Assembly: GCA_032716605.1 (NCBI GenBank)
Contig: CM064569.1
Location: 7,224,713-7,288,712, forward strand
Length of the DNA stretch: 64,000 nucleotides
Origin: Paralithodes platypus
Taxonomy: Eukaryota; Arthropoda; Malacostraca; Decapoda; Lithodidae
Reading direction: 5' to 3'
The position numbers and the translations under genes are program-made. Shown in pieces: positions 40,188 to 50,136 of this stretch; within the stretch, counting starts at the first letter, position 1, and each line of letters begins with the position of its first letter. Below the pieces are notes generated by a model. That model saw nothing but the letters and a program-made list of their open reading frames with translations. It was not told the origin of the DNA and did not search any database.

Positions 40188-40593
40188 TAAGTAGCATCTT
40201 TACGATGTGTTAGTTTTTTGGGGAATTGTATAGAAACATGTTTATTGTATTGATAAAATGGAATGGTCTTTTTAAATTTTGATTGATTATTTACGTTTAT
40301 TTGTGATCTAGGATGATTTAATGTGTTTATGTGTTTATGTGTTCATGTTTTATGCTAAACTTTAAATTTTTTAATTATATTTGATCCACTTTTACTTTGC
40401 ATTCATTTTAGGTTTAATTTTGTTTAAGGATCAGCTGTTTTACCTGATGATGGCTTCCCTGATGTGGGCCGAAAATTTGTAAAGAAAATTGAAAAGAAGT
40501 AAGTGAAAATAAAGATGGCGTTGAGTACAGTTTTGACTTTTAATATGCTTACTATGGAAATTACGGTGCCCTAGGCCACCCACGGATGTACTT

Positions 40594-40599
<6 letters not shown>

Positions 40600-40672
<73 letters not shown>
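40600..40672. repeat. (AT)n microsatellite at 5' edge of LINE2
   Basis: About 36 AT units directly before the truncated RT sequence. Confidence 0.9.
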
Positions 40673-40677
<5 letters not shown>

Positions 40678-40679
<2 letters not shown>

Positions 40680-41826
40680 AAGGTATTCGGGACTTCGGTG
40701 AGACTTTTTCTATTGCACTAGACATATCGAAAGCCTTCGATAGAGTCTGGCATAAATCTTTAATTTCTAAACTACCCTCCTTCGGTTTCTATCCCTCCAT
40801 CTGTGCCTTTGTCTCTAATTTCCTTTCCGGCCGTTCCATAGCTGCGGTTGTGGACGGCCATTGTTCACTTCCTCACCCTATAAACTCCGGTGTTCCTCAG
40901 GGCTCTGTCCTATCTCCTATTCTCTTTCTAATTTTTATAAATGATCTCCTTAACTGTACCTTAATTCCCATCCATTTATACGCAGACGACTCAACCTTAC
41001 ACTACTCCATTAGTTTTTCAGAACGCCCCAGCCAGCAATCCCTCAACGACAAACGTAATGAAGCCATAGAACTCTTAAAAATTCTGATCTAAATACTATT
41101 TCCAATTGGGGCAGAGAAAACCTTGTTAACTTTAATGCTTCCAAAACCCAATTTCTCCATCTATCTACCCATCAGGATCTCCCAGCAGACTATCCCTTAT
41201 TCTTCAACAATACAAAAATCAACCCTTCATCTTCTCTCAATATTCTTGGTGTCTCTTTTTCCTCTGCTCTCATTTGGAAGGACCATATTACCAGTCTTGC
41301 TAAGGCAGCCTCCCAGAAGCTGGGTGTGCTCAACCGCCTTAGGGGGTTCTTTTCCCCTGCACAGCTTCTTGCTCTGTACAGGGGCATAGTGCGCCCTTGT
41401 ATTGAGTATTGTTCACATGTGTGGGGAGGTTCCTCTCACACCGCTCTCCTAGACAAAGTTGAAAGGAAGGCCTTTCGTATCATTAACTCCCGTCCACTCA
41501 CCAACTCTCTGCAATCTCTCTCTCTCCGCCGCAATGTTGCATCTCTCTCGCTATTCTATCGCTACTATAATAATCAGTGTTCCTCAGAGCTATCCCAGTG
41601 CATACCACCTCCTTTACGTAGGGCACGTGGTACCCGTCTTGCAACTCAATCCCACCCCTACTCTGTGCAACTCTCCAACCCAAGAGTGAAACGTTACTCT
41701 CAAACTTTCTTGTACTCAACATCTGAGCTCTGGAACTCTCTCCCAGAATCAGTCTTTCCCTCTTCCTATGACTTAAATTGCTTCAAACTCCGTGTGTCCA
41801 GGCATTTTGGCTCGAACGTCCCTTGA
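40678..41826 (+). pseudogene. LINE2 reverse transcriptase and C-terminal region
   Basis: FSIALDISKAFDRVWHK is RT motif A with its catalytic Asp. NSGVPQGSVLSPILFLIFIN is motif B. IHLYADDSTLHYS is motif C with the Asp-Asp pair. A frame change near 41090 is followed by LNTISNWGRENLVNFNASKT and LNILGVSFSSALIWKDHI. The last frame (41326-41826) has LGVLNRLRGFFSPAQLLALY, YCSHVWGGSS, VERKAFRIIN and the ending LWNSLPESVFPSSYDLNCFK. The RT would copy its own RNA at a nicked target. Only one frame change is obvious, so this copy is relatively young. Jockey/CR1-like by general appearance; clade not certain. Confidence 0.85.
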
Positions 41827-41928
41827 TTTTGGCCCTGTCACTCTTTCAACTATGGGGGAGGCACTCGCTATAGGCAGTTATGCCTTTTGCCTACCTCAAT
41901 CACATAGAAAAAAAAAAAAAAAAAAAAA
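40678..41928 (+). mobile_element. 5'-truncated non-LTR retrotransposon (LINE2 here) with poly(A) tail
   Basis: Starts inside the RT domain after an AT microsatellite and ends in a run of about 20 A at 41909-41928, after a short 3' UTR. Endonuclease and N-terminal RT are missing, the usual result of incomplete reverse transcription. It shows no homology to the neighbouring palindrome. Confidence 0.85.
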
Positions 41929-41958
41929 GCCTTTGCAACAGCACCTCGTATCTACTTT

Positions 41959-41962
<4 letters not shown>

Positions 41963-42048
<86 letters not shown>
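41963..42048. repeat. (GA)n microsatellite
   Basis: About 43 GA units. Frames of 77-127 aa across it are artefacts. Confidence 0.9.
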
Positions 42049-42050
<2 letters not shown>

Positions 42051-42213
42051 GTTGGAGTCTCGTTGTTGCTGTGTGTGTTATTAGTCAGTATACGTCGTGG
42101 AGGTGTCCCCTGAGCGTGTTGTTGTTGTTTTCCCATTATTATTGTTGTTCCTGGCCTTTGTTGACAGTGCACTAACTATTGTTGCAGTGTTGTGACCAGG
42201 GACCCACACTCTG

Positions 42214-42567
42214 TTAAGGGGAGATGGGATTGTTTTTATAGGGCCCCGTCTCCCTCATGCTTAGCCCCATTAGTGTTTAGATTTTAAGATGTTTGCCCCA
42301 TTTGTTTGTCGATTTTAAGACCTTTCACCTAATTTCTTTGTAAATATTAAGACCTTTTGTGCTATTTAGGTGTCGAGTTTTTTCCTGTAATTTTGGAAGA
42401 TCCAGCCTTCGGCTGGGAAATTTTGCTATCGAAAAATGTACAAATTAATCTAAAAAGGGGATCTAATGGATGATTTTTTAAGTTTGATGGAGGCCTAGAG
42501 AGGAAATTAGACAAAAATAATGAATAAATGACAAAAATCTACCAAAAAGTGAACCATCCCCCCTTAA
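42214..42567 (-). mobile_element. Family A TTAA hairpin element, copy A20
   Basis: TTAA at 42214-42217 and 42564-42567. The GCTCGC palindrome has been lost (TTTTTTCCTGTAATTTTGG) although CCAGCCTTCGGCTGG and TTTTGCTATCGAAAAATG remain. The tips match A11 (AACCATCCCCCCTTAA). Confidence 0.8.
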
Positions 42568-42619
42568 TATTTGTGTATTCAGTATAGAACACGTCCTAAT
42601 CTGTAATTAAACCTCCGAA

Positions 42620-42765
42620 GTTTATGAACCATTTTGGCAGTTTATTCTGGCTATCATTAGACGCTTTTATACAGCTTAGGAAGGATGTGTGCGAATTAAA
42701 TGGGTATATTAACCAGCTGACTTCTATACCCATTATAATATGAATATACTCTACTAATTATTGGG
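42620..42765. mobile_element. Family C remnant C10
   Basis: GGCTATCATTAGACGCTTTT and CAGCTTAGGAAGGATGTG form the left half. The decayed right half reads ATTATAATATGAATATAC then TCTACTAATTA. Confidence 0.55.
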
Positions 42766-43367
42766 GTGTTCATAACCATTTTGCAATAATCGTTTTGTAA
42801 GATTCTACTAGATTCTATTTCGCATTAGTAATATAAATTGTGTACAAGTATTCTTCGTAATTGTTCAGTCCAACACCTTCCGCTTTAGTGAACACAAACC
42901 CATTCTATGTTGTATTTTATGATATTTAGAACCTCCAGGACTGTTATAATTACACCGGAAATGTATATTTTACCAGATAGAACGTTTTGCTTATCGAGCG
43001 TGATTTATCTGCCTAACTGTTATATATACTGTATAGCCTATATTTTTTGTTTGTTATATTAAATAGGTTAGCAGCTGTTAGGTAAAGGTTAACAACTGTT
43101 AGGTAAAGTTTAGTAGGGTGTCATAATTTAGCCTACTAGGTTCGGTTAGGTTAGTTAAGTCAAGTTAGTCTAATACAAATATTATAACGTGGGTAGTGGG
43201 GGTTGGTGGAGGGGAAGGGGGTTGAAAGAAGGCGCAATACTGAAGAATTACCGTATTCCTGAGTTAATGTATTATGTAATGAATGGAAGCACAAGACATA
43301 TTAAGAAAATATGAATCCGTCATGGCTTGCTCTCTTGTGAATACATTAGTCTACCCATAGCAGTCAC
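42766..43367. other. AT-rich unique sequence
   Basis: No gene or element recognised. CAGCTGTTAGGTAAAGGTTA repeats in part at 43072-43110, and a single GGTTAGGTTAG lies near 43146. Confidence 0.4.
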
Positions 43368-43452
43368 AGAAAATGGGTTGAGGACACATAAAATGGGTTG
43401 AAGACACAGAACATGGATTGAGGACACAGACAATGGGTTGAAGACACAAAAA
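43368..43452 (+). repeat. About 23-bp minisatellite, 4 copies
   Basis: Units of AAATGGGTTGAGGACACAGA type with substitutions. Confidence 0.7.
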
Positions 43453-43551
43453 ACGGCTTATGTTGGATATGTGGAATTTTAATATGTTGCTAAACTATAG
43501 TGTATTTTACGAATGCTGTTTTTAGAAATCACGCGTTTGGTGAGAGGAACA

Positions 43552-43977
43552 TTAAAGGGGGTAGTGCTTGGTTTTTGGTCTATATTTTATTTATTTATTA
43601 ATTTTTGAGTTTCCTCGCTAGACTTTCATCAAGCTTAGAAGAAAAACCCTAAACCCCCTTTCAAGATAAATTTGTAAATTTTTCGTTAGAAACATTTTCC
43701 GGCCTAAGGCCGAATCCTTCTAAAATTAGAGGCTCGCTATCGATTGCCAGGAAAAAATTGACACCTAAAGTTCACGCAAGGTGTTAATATTGACTAAAAA
43801 AAATAGGCGAAAGGTCTCAAAAAAGGTTCACGAAAAGTGTTAATATTGACTAAAAAAAATTAAGCGAAAGGTCTCAAAATCGCCAAATTAGCGGAACTAA
43901 CGTCTTAAAACCTCAAAACTAATATGCTAAACATGAGGGAGAAGGGAGTCCAGAAAAAGCGAGTTGTACCCCCTTAA
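43552..43977 (+). mobile_element. Family A copy A21 with internal duplication
   Basis: TTAA at 43552-43555 and 43974-43977. It is about 60 bp longer than relatives because the stretch GTTCACG ... GTGTTAATATTGACTAAAAA ... GGCGAAAGGTCTCAAA is present twice in tandem (43770-43880). Confidence 0.85.
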
Positions 43978-44000
43978 AGACCAGATTATTTACACTCATT

Positions 44001-44214
44001 TTAACCCTTTCTGTACCGGCGACGTCTGCTTAATTAATCCTAGTTTTATGTCTACGATTATGTGCAGTTTACGAAGGATGTGTGGTAATAAAAAGGGTTA
44101 AGTGAGATAGTTAGAAGCCTGTTAATTGCTGGAGGATCCTGTTAAACTAAATACTATCGATTGATAGTATCTAGAATATAACTAATAAGACGTCACCGGT
44201 ACAGTAGGGGTTAA
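44001..44214. mobile_element. Family C TTAA MITE, copy C11 (near-consensus)
   Basis: TTAACCCTTTCTGTACCGGC and ACGTCACCGGTACAGTAGGG-GTTAA are almost perfect terminal inverted repeats, with GACGTC just inside. The arms are decayed in the middle. Confidence 0.85.
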
Positions 44215-44298
44215 AACTTTCAGTAATATAGCATTGAATGATTCACTGTTGGCCTATCACAAGACACACACATAGATACCTACCCAGACACACACACA

Positions 44299-44300
<2 letters not shown>

Positions 44301-44389
<89 letters not shown>
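44301..44389. repeat. (CT)n microsatellite
   Basis: About 44 CT units. Confidence 0.9.
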
Positions 44390-44392
<3 letters not shown>

Positions 44393-44572
44393 ATTGTAGC
44401 AGTAACTCGGGTATAATGACCTCGTTATAGAGCCTGGAGTGTACATGGAGTCACTTACACACACACACACACACATACACAGAAAGAGGGGGAGAGATGC
44501 ACACGCAAGCATACATGAAACACATATCCTTACACTTACACACACACATGCATATACAGTACAGCCGCGGCG

Positions 44573-44634
44573 GTCGAGTGGAGAGCACGCTCACGCTTCA
44601 ATCTGCTTGACCTGGGTTCGATCCTACCCAAGCG
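44573..44634 (+). repeat. tRNA-like SINE head
   Basis: GCCGCGGCGGTCGAGTGGAG at the 5' side (A-box position) and CTGGGTTCGATCCTACCC (B box with flanking stem) at the 3' side, about the right distance apart for a tRNA-derived pol III promoter. It leads straight into G2, so tRNA head plus G2 body may be one SINE. Confidence 0.55.
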
Positions 44635-44652
44635 GACAATTTAGTGGGTGTG

Positions 44653-44871
44653 GTATAGGTAGCGCCAACGAACTTGACAATAATCTTGACACCTTAACTT
44701 CTCATAACTCATAAGTGCCCATAGAAAACTGGCTGTAAATATCCACACCTATTTCCTGGTGGGCTCTTCCTAAATGATAGAAATGTCAGCTCGATTGCTT
44801 TCATTCATTTTTAATTATGAGAAGTTAAGGGGATCAAGATTATTGTCAAGTTGGTTGGCGCTACCTATAGT
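44653..44871. repeat. Family G foldback, copy G2
   Basis: Arm GGTAGCGCCAACGAACTTG / CAAGTTGGTTGGCGCTACC and GACAATAATCTTGA / TCAAGATTATTGTC, about 60 bp per side. The loop holds TATCCACACCTATTTCCTGG, TCTTCCTAAATGATAGAAAT and GCTCGATTGCTTTC, matching the loops of G1 and G3. Confidence 0.75.
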
Positions 44872-45059
44872 ATGTCCTAGCGTGTCTCACATGCTCACAC
44901 CCAATCGGGGGACACCTTGACGACGTATACAGTCTAACAAACACACACAACAAAGCCACTCCAACAGCTTCCTCTATCTACAACACCCCTCCTCTGTTAT
45001 CTACACTCTCCCAGCCGTATGGTCCTAGTGTACTGTCTGATGGCGTAATGGGATTCCAA

Positions 45060-45577
45060 ATGTAAGAAATACACCGCTAACATGCATAGTACACACATAC
45101 ACACACCCCCACACACTCATACACACACCCACATACACACACACCCAAACACACACACCCAAACACACACACCTATAACCTAAATCACATATATACCACC
45201 ACAAACATGCATAGTACACACATACACACACCCCCACATACACACACAGCCACACCCACACTCAAACCCCCACACACGCATACACACACCCACATACACA
45301 CACAGCCACACCCAAACACACGCACCTATAACCTAAATCACATATAAACCACCACAAACATGCATAGTACACACATACACACACACCCACACACACAGCC
45401 ACACCCAAACACACGCACCTATAACCTAAATCACAGATAAACCACCACAAACATGCATAGTACACACATACACACACAGCCACACCCAAACACACACACC
45501 TATAACCTAAATCACATATAAACCACCACAAACATGCATAGTACACACATACACACACCCCCACACACACAGCCACA
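45060..45577 (+). repeat. About 95-110-bp satellite, part 1
   Basis: The unit contains CCTATAACCTAAATCACATA, AACCACCACAAACATGCATA, GTACACACATACACAC and a CA/CCC-rich part with CAGCCACACCCAAAC. About five units of unequal length. LINE3 then interrupts it and it resumes at 48652. ORFs here are artefacts. Confidence 0.85.
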
Positions 45578-47511
45578 CCCGTGGACGGAGGTTCTCACTG
45601 AAGAAGATGTTAATGCCAAATGGGACAACTTTGTATCTACCACCACCGAAGCCTACCACCACTTCTTCCCCACCAAGAGGACCAAAATGCACCCTTCTGA
45701 CGTCCCATGGATTACTCCTCGGATCAAGAGACTGATGCAGAATCGGAACAAGGCCTTCTACACGGACAACAATCGCTACAAGGACCTACGCAACATTGTG
45801 ATAAGGGAAATCCGTTGGGCGAAGAAGTCCTACTACCCTACAAAGATTCATCATTTAAAACAAACCAATATCAGTCAGTGGTACTCTAAAATTAAGAATC
45901 TTTGTGGCTTAAGTAGTGGGACTCCTTCGATCCCCTGTGTTTCCCATGTCCCTCGTGTAGATGCACCTGAACTGATAAATAATCACTTCTTCTCTACCAT
46001 CTGCCAAACCCTCCCCAAACTAGACCGCACCAACCTCCCTGCCTTCCTCCCATCCCCTTCCCCCCCAGTAACTGTTCAAGAATTTGAAGTGGCCAAAAAG
46101 CTTTCCAGTTTCAAATAAAAAAGATCAACAACCCCAGTAGACCTACCCATGAAAATACACAAAGAATTTTCGGTGGAATTTGCCACCCCCCTTTGCTCGA
46201 TAATTAATGCCTCCTTAAGGCAAAGTAAATACCCTGCAGACTGGAAAACTTCATACGTCACTCCAATCCCCAAAACCCCCTCCCCACATTCTCTTAATGA
46301 ACTCAGACCAATTGCCATTACGCCCATCCCTAGTCTAATCTGTGAGGACTTTGTATTCACCTGGGCTTACTCACAAATCCGTCACTTGATAGATCCCCAA
46401 CAGTTTGGCAACGTAAAAACCTCCTCCACCACTCACTGTCTTATTAGCTTCCTAGATTATATTTACACAAATCTTGAGAAGAGAAAGACTTCCCTCCCCT
46501 TGCCTTTATTGACTTCAGGAAAGCATTTGACCTTGTTGACCACACCATCATCATCAACAAGGCCATAAAGTTGGGGCTACATCCTACCCTGGTTGCGTGG
46601 TTGACCGACTTCCTTAGTGACAGACGACAAGCAGTGCGATACCAAGGCTTTCATCTCCACCTTCCTAGACATCACATGTGGAGTCCCACAGGGCACAAAG
46701 ATGGGGCCTTTATTGTTCCTCATCTTGATTAATGATGCCCTAAAGGACACCCCCATTCCACTGGAAGTACGTGGACGACTCGACAGTCGGCATTACTGTC
46801 GATAACACCTCCCCTAACTATGACCCCCTACAAGACATCCTCGACCGTCTTCAAGCCTGGACCACAGACAATCATGTGACTATCAATCATGACAAGACAG
46901 TGGTCATGCACATCAACACTTCCGTTACCGACCTTCCTCCACCCACTGTCACAATTGGTCCTCATCCCCTTCAGCTTGTTGAGTCCACCAAACTCCTCGG
47001 AATCACTGTGGACAACAAACTAAACTGGAAGAAACATGTAACTACCACAGTCAGGACCGCCACTTACAAGTTGTTTATGCTAAGGCGGTTGAGATCCCTG
47101 GGGGCGCCGGAGAATGAGCTGAAGAGTATATATAACACCTTCATACTCCCTAAGCTCACCTACGCCTCTCCCGCCTGGTCCTCCTCTCTAACCCTAACAC
47201 AACAACGTCAACTGGAGAGAGTTCAGAGGAGGGCATGCAGGATCATCCTGGGTGGCACATATCCAGGGTACGAGGAAGCTCTCACCACCCTTAGCATACC
47301 TGCACTTTCAACCCACCACTACAACACACTCAAACAGTTTGCATCTAAGCTGCTTGTTCACCCACGACACAGAAACTTACTTCCACCATACGCCCCTAGA
47401 CCTACACGTGCAGCTCGTCATTTCAACACACTCCAACCAATAAGATCAAGAACTGACAGATATAAAAATAGTCCTATCCCAACCATTGTTAATATTATTA
47501 ATAATGTGTAA
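45578..47511 (+). pseudogene. LINE3 reverse transcriptase ORF2 remnant
   Basis: The linker PSDVPWITPRIKRLMQNRNK and RWAKKSYYPTKIHH precede the RT. A TAA stop at 46116 divides the frame, which continues with YPADWKTSYVTPIPKTPSP and ELRPIAITPIPSLICE. Motif A AFIDFRKAFDLVDH is in a shifted frame (about 46506), motif B TCGVPQGTKMGPLLFL at about 46675, and motif C YVDDSTVGI after another shift at about 46770. The last frame (46771-47511) has TKLLGITVDNKLNWKKHV, FILPKLTYASPAW and RVQRRACRIILG and ends RYKNSPIPTIVNIINNV. YVDD rather than YADD is normal for several LINE groups. One stop and at least three frame changes make it inactive. Confidence 0.85.
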
Positions 47512-48100
47512 TAACGGCCTGTCACACCATATATACGCACCCACCTTTAATAATATATGCATAAATGTGTGTGCGTGTTTGTATTAGAATATAATTATGT
47601 ATGTATTTGCTTGAGTTTGTTTATGTATATGTGTATATATGTATCTATGTATGTGCAGTATATGTGTATGTATGTGTGCGTATATGTGTATGTATGTATG
47701 TGTTATTTATGTATATGTATATGTGTCTATAGTGTATACTGTTTGTGGTTCGAGCCCGGCTGAGAGTATCAGGTAGGATAAGAGAAGAGCATATATGCAT
47801 GTAATGTGCATATATTTATGTATATGTATGTCTGTGTGTATGTGCTGTCAATGGTTCGAGCCCGGTTGAGAACATAAGGTATATAATATATATATGTACT
47901 GTACGTGTATTTATATGGTCATATGCACATATGTATGTAAATATACGTACATATGAGCGAGAACATATTGCTCACTAGCGCAACTTCTGATTATAAATCT
48001 ATGCATAAGCATTATCTATTATTAAGTGTTCGCGCATCTTCATCCATGTATTTCCACCCTTAACAATAGAACGCCCAGCTCTCCCATATTTCGCCTTCTG

Positions 48101-48102
<2 letters not shown>

Positions 48103-48152
<50 letters not shown>
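48103..48152. repeat. (CA)n microsatellite
   Basis: About 25 CA units inside the LINE3 3' UTR. Confidence 0.9.
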
Positions 48153-48154
<2 letters not shown>

Positions 48155-48651
48155 CAGAGGATTAACCTCCCATTGTAGTAGGCTGTACCTGACCATACGG
48201 ACCATATACGGACTTGAATTGCTGCACCCTCTTTACCCTTCAACTCTTCACCCTGACCATACCTAAACAGTTTCTGTATGTATGTATGTTTGTGTGCATA
48301 CGTGAGCGTTTGTGTATACGGACATGTGCACACTTACTGCATGTTCTTATGTTCCTATATATGTATGTATATATATGGGCGCACGTACGTGTATATACGT
48401 ATGTTCTGTATATGAGTAAGTAAATAAATGTGTATAAGTACTGTATATCACTTACTCTCATGGTTATTTTATGATAATTTGTATTCTGCACATGCATCAT
48501 TATTGTATTTATTTATTTTGTTTGTAAACTGAGCTTACCATCCTCATATCTGTACATCTCATGTTCATCCACTAAATTGTAAAATGTGTATTTTCAGCTC
48601 ATGAGGCTGCCATTCTTTAATAAACCGTTTATTATTATTATTATTATTATA

Positions 48652-48887
48652 CCCAAACACACACACCTATTACCTAAATCACAGATAAACCACCACAAAC
48701 ATGCATAGTACACACATACACACACCCCCACACACACAGCCACACCCAAACACACACACCTATAACCTATATCACATATAAACCACCACAAACATGCATA
48801 GTACACACATACACACACCCCCACACACACAGCCACACCCAAACACACACACCTATAACCTATATCACATATAAACCACCACAAACA
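48652..48887 (+). repeat. About 95-110-bp satellite, part 2
   Basis: Continuation of the array at 45060-45577 for about 2.5 more units, ending AACCACCACAAACAGTAACC. Confidence 0.85.
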
Positions 48888-49004
48888 GTAACCTATTTCA
48901 ATTAAAGCCCATTGACCCTTGCACTCAGATCATGTGGCAATCAGCTTCCCAGAACCCCCATCACTCACCGATATGTTACACACTTTACACAATTTAATCT
49001 GATG

Positions 49005-49180
49005 GTGGGATTTTTGGAACACTCTGTTTTGTCCGATTTGGCTGGCGAATTTAGTACGTTTAACCCCATTAGTTCGCGATTTTAAGGCTTTTCAGGTGTC
49101 ATTTGTTTATGTTCGAGCGATAGCGAGCCTCCTAATTAGGGGAAAGCGGCCTTCGGCCGGAATCTTTATGAATCAAAGGT
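49005..49180 (-). mobile_element. Family A remnant
   Basis: CCCCATTAGTTCGCGATTTT, TCAGGTGTC, GAGCGATAGCGAGCC and CGGCCTTCGGCCGG survive in order, with shortened spacing. Both tips are lost. Confidence 0.65.
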
Positions 49181-49208
49181 GATATATACTATCTTACATA
49201 ATATACTG

Positions 49209-49214
<6 letters not shown>

Positions 49215-49291
<77 letters not shown>

Positions 49292-49295
49292 TACA

Positions 49296-49330
<35 letters not shown>
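49215..49330. repeat. (AT)n microsatellite
   Basis: AT alternation with a short ACATATATACAGTATA interruption. Confidence 0.9.
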
Positions 49331-49336
<6 letters not shown>

Positions 49337-49560
49337 TTTACTACGTACAACATAATAATAAGTTAATCCTGTAGTTCACGGCTGATACTTGCCCTTCCGT
49401 AATCGCATATCAAATTCTCGGAAAGGCAAATCCCGTCCTAGTCAATTTTTGCCGTAAGCCTTTTTCAATTACAATATGAAACGCTGAGTAAATTTGCCTG
49501 GCCAATACGTAGAAACCTCAAAAGTCACGTGAACCGTCCTTGATTTTGCATATGTATACA
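49331..49560. other. Unassigned unique sequence
   Basis: CGGAAAGGCAAATCCCGTCC and surrounding sequence match nothing else noticed in this window. Confidence 0.35.
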
Positions 49561-49603
49561 ATATATATATATATACATATATATACAGTATATATATTAT
49601 ACA

Positions 49604-49681
<78 letters not shown>
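49561..49681. repeat. (AT)n and (GA)n compound microsatellite
   Basis: AT with ACAGTATA interruptions to 49640, then about 20 GA units. Confidence 0.9.
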
Positions 49682-49683
<2 letters not shown>

Positions 49684-49733
49684 TTTTCTATTCCAAACAT
49701 ATTCATTTAAATAACTACCGATACATTGTTAAT

Positions 49734-49807
49734 AACCCTTTTCATACCCATAATTGTTACAGTATTGTTAATACAATACTGTAACAATTATGGGTATGAA
49801 AAGGGTT
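49734..49807. repeat. Perfect 74-bp palindrome
   Basis: AACCCTTTTCATACCCATAA ... to ... TTATGGGTATGAAAAGGGTT with 35-bp arms and only TAAT between. The AACCC / GGGTT ends resemble family C and D tips without a full TTAA. Confidence 0.9.
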
Positions 49808-50097
49808 TTTAAAGTGCACATACTATTACACCCTAATATATAGTAGCTCGATTGTTCAACTGCTTAATAAATATATTAATAATTGAATGAATACATGCAT
49901 GACTAGATAAATATATTTATACATAAATATATAGATAAATGAATGAATTGAATGAATGAATCAATTAATACAGACCGTGTTGATGACGTAAGTGTGGAGG
50001 AGGGGGGGGGGGTCTTGTAGTATTGACAGAATGAGAACAAGGAGTGAAAAGGTTAACGCTATTTAGTCCGAGGGGGGAGGGGAGATTATTTGTATTT
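49808..50097. other. AT-rich spacer
   Basis: TGAATGAAT-type short repeats and G-runs at 50001-50012 and 50073-50090. No gene. Confidence 0.4.
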
Positions 50098-50098
50098 A

Positions 50099-50135
<37 letters not shown>
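50098..50135. repeat. (ATT)n microsatellite
   Basis: About 12 ATT units immediately before LINE4. Confidence 0.9.
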
Positions 50136-50136
50136 G

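Larger units (their letters stand above)
37696..40555. mobile_element. 2.86-kb palindromic (foldback-type) element with internal minisatellites
   Basis: Left arm from CATAGTAAGCATATTAAAAG, right arm ending TTTAATATGCTTACTATG. Matching inverted segments run the whole length: ACGCCATCTTTATTTTCAC / GTGAAAATAAAGATGGCG, CCACATCAGGGAAGCCATC / GATGGCTTCCCTGATGTGG, TTCCCCAAAAAACTAACA / TGTTAGTTTTTTGGGGAA, and, nearer the centre, GCTTCGAAATCACACCC / GGGTGTGATTTCGAAGC. The loop is about 160 nt (39262-39424). Each arm has a 36-bp array in mirror position. This resembles the known Foldback transposon layout (long inverted repeats with inner tandem repeats). An inverted duplication of one retroelement end is the alternative. 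Confidence 0.85.
45578..48651 (+). mobile_element. CR1-like non-LTR retrotransposon (LINE3 here) inserted in the satellite
   Basis: Satellite sequence ends CAGCCACACCC at 45577 and resumes as ACCCAAACACACACACC right after an (ATT)n tail at 48630-48650. The two flanks rebuild a normal unit with a 3-5 bp overlap (ACCC). The interior is an ORF2 remnant lacking endonuclease, then a 3' UTR of about 1.1 kb with GT/AT-rich and CA-repeat parts and AATAAACCG before the tail. Confidence 0.85.

Noticed and set aside
38041..40213. Hydrophobic 12-aa repeat ORFs that look like multi-pass membrane proteins
   Set aside because: They arise from the 36-bp array in both arms of the palindrome on opposite strands and in several frames. 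Composition, not selection, explains them.
43072..43165. Second telomere-like tract (GGTTAGGTTAG near 43146)
   Set aside because: Only two TTAGG units amid unrelated sequence; too short to call.
44573..44634. Genuine tRNA gene
   Set aside because: A and B boxes are visible, but a closed acceptor stem and clear anticodon arm are not. It is joined to the family G foldback. The same reasoning applies at 31702-31774 and 61200-61268.
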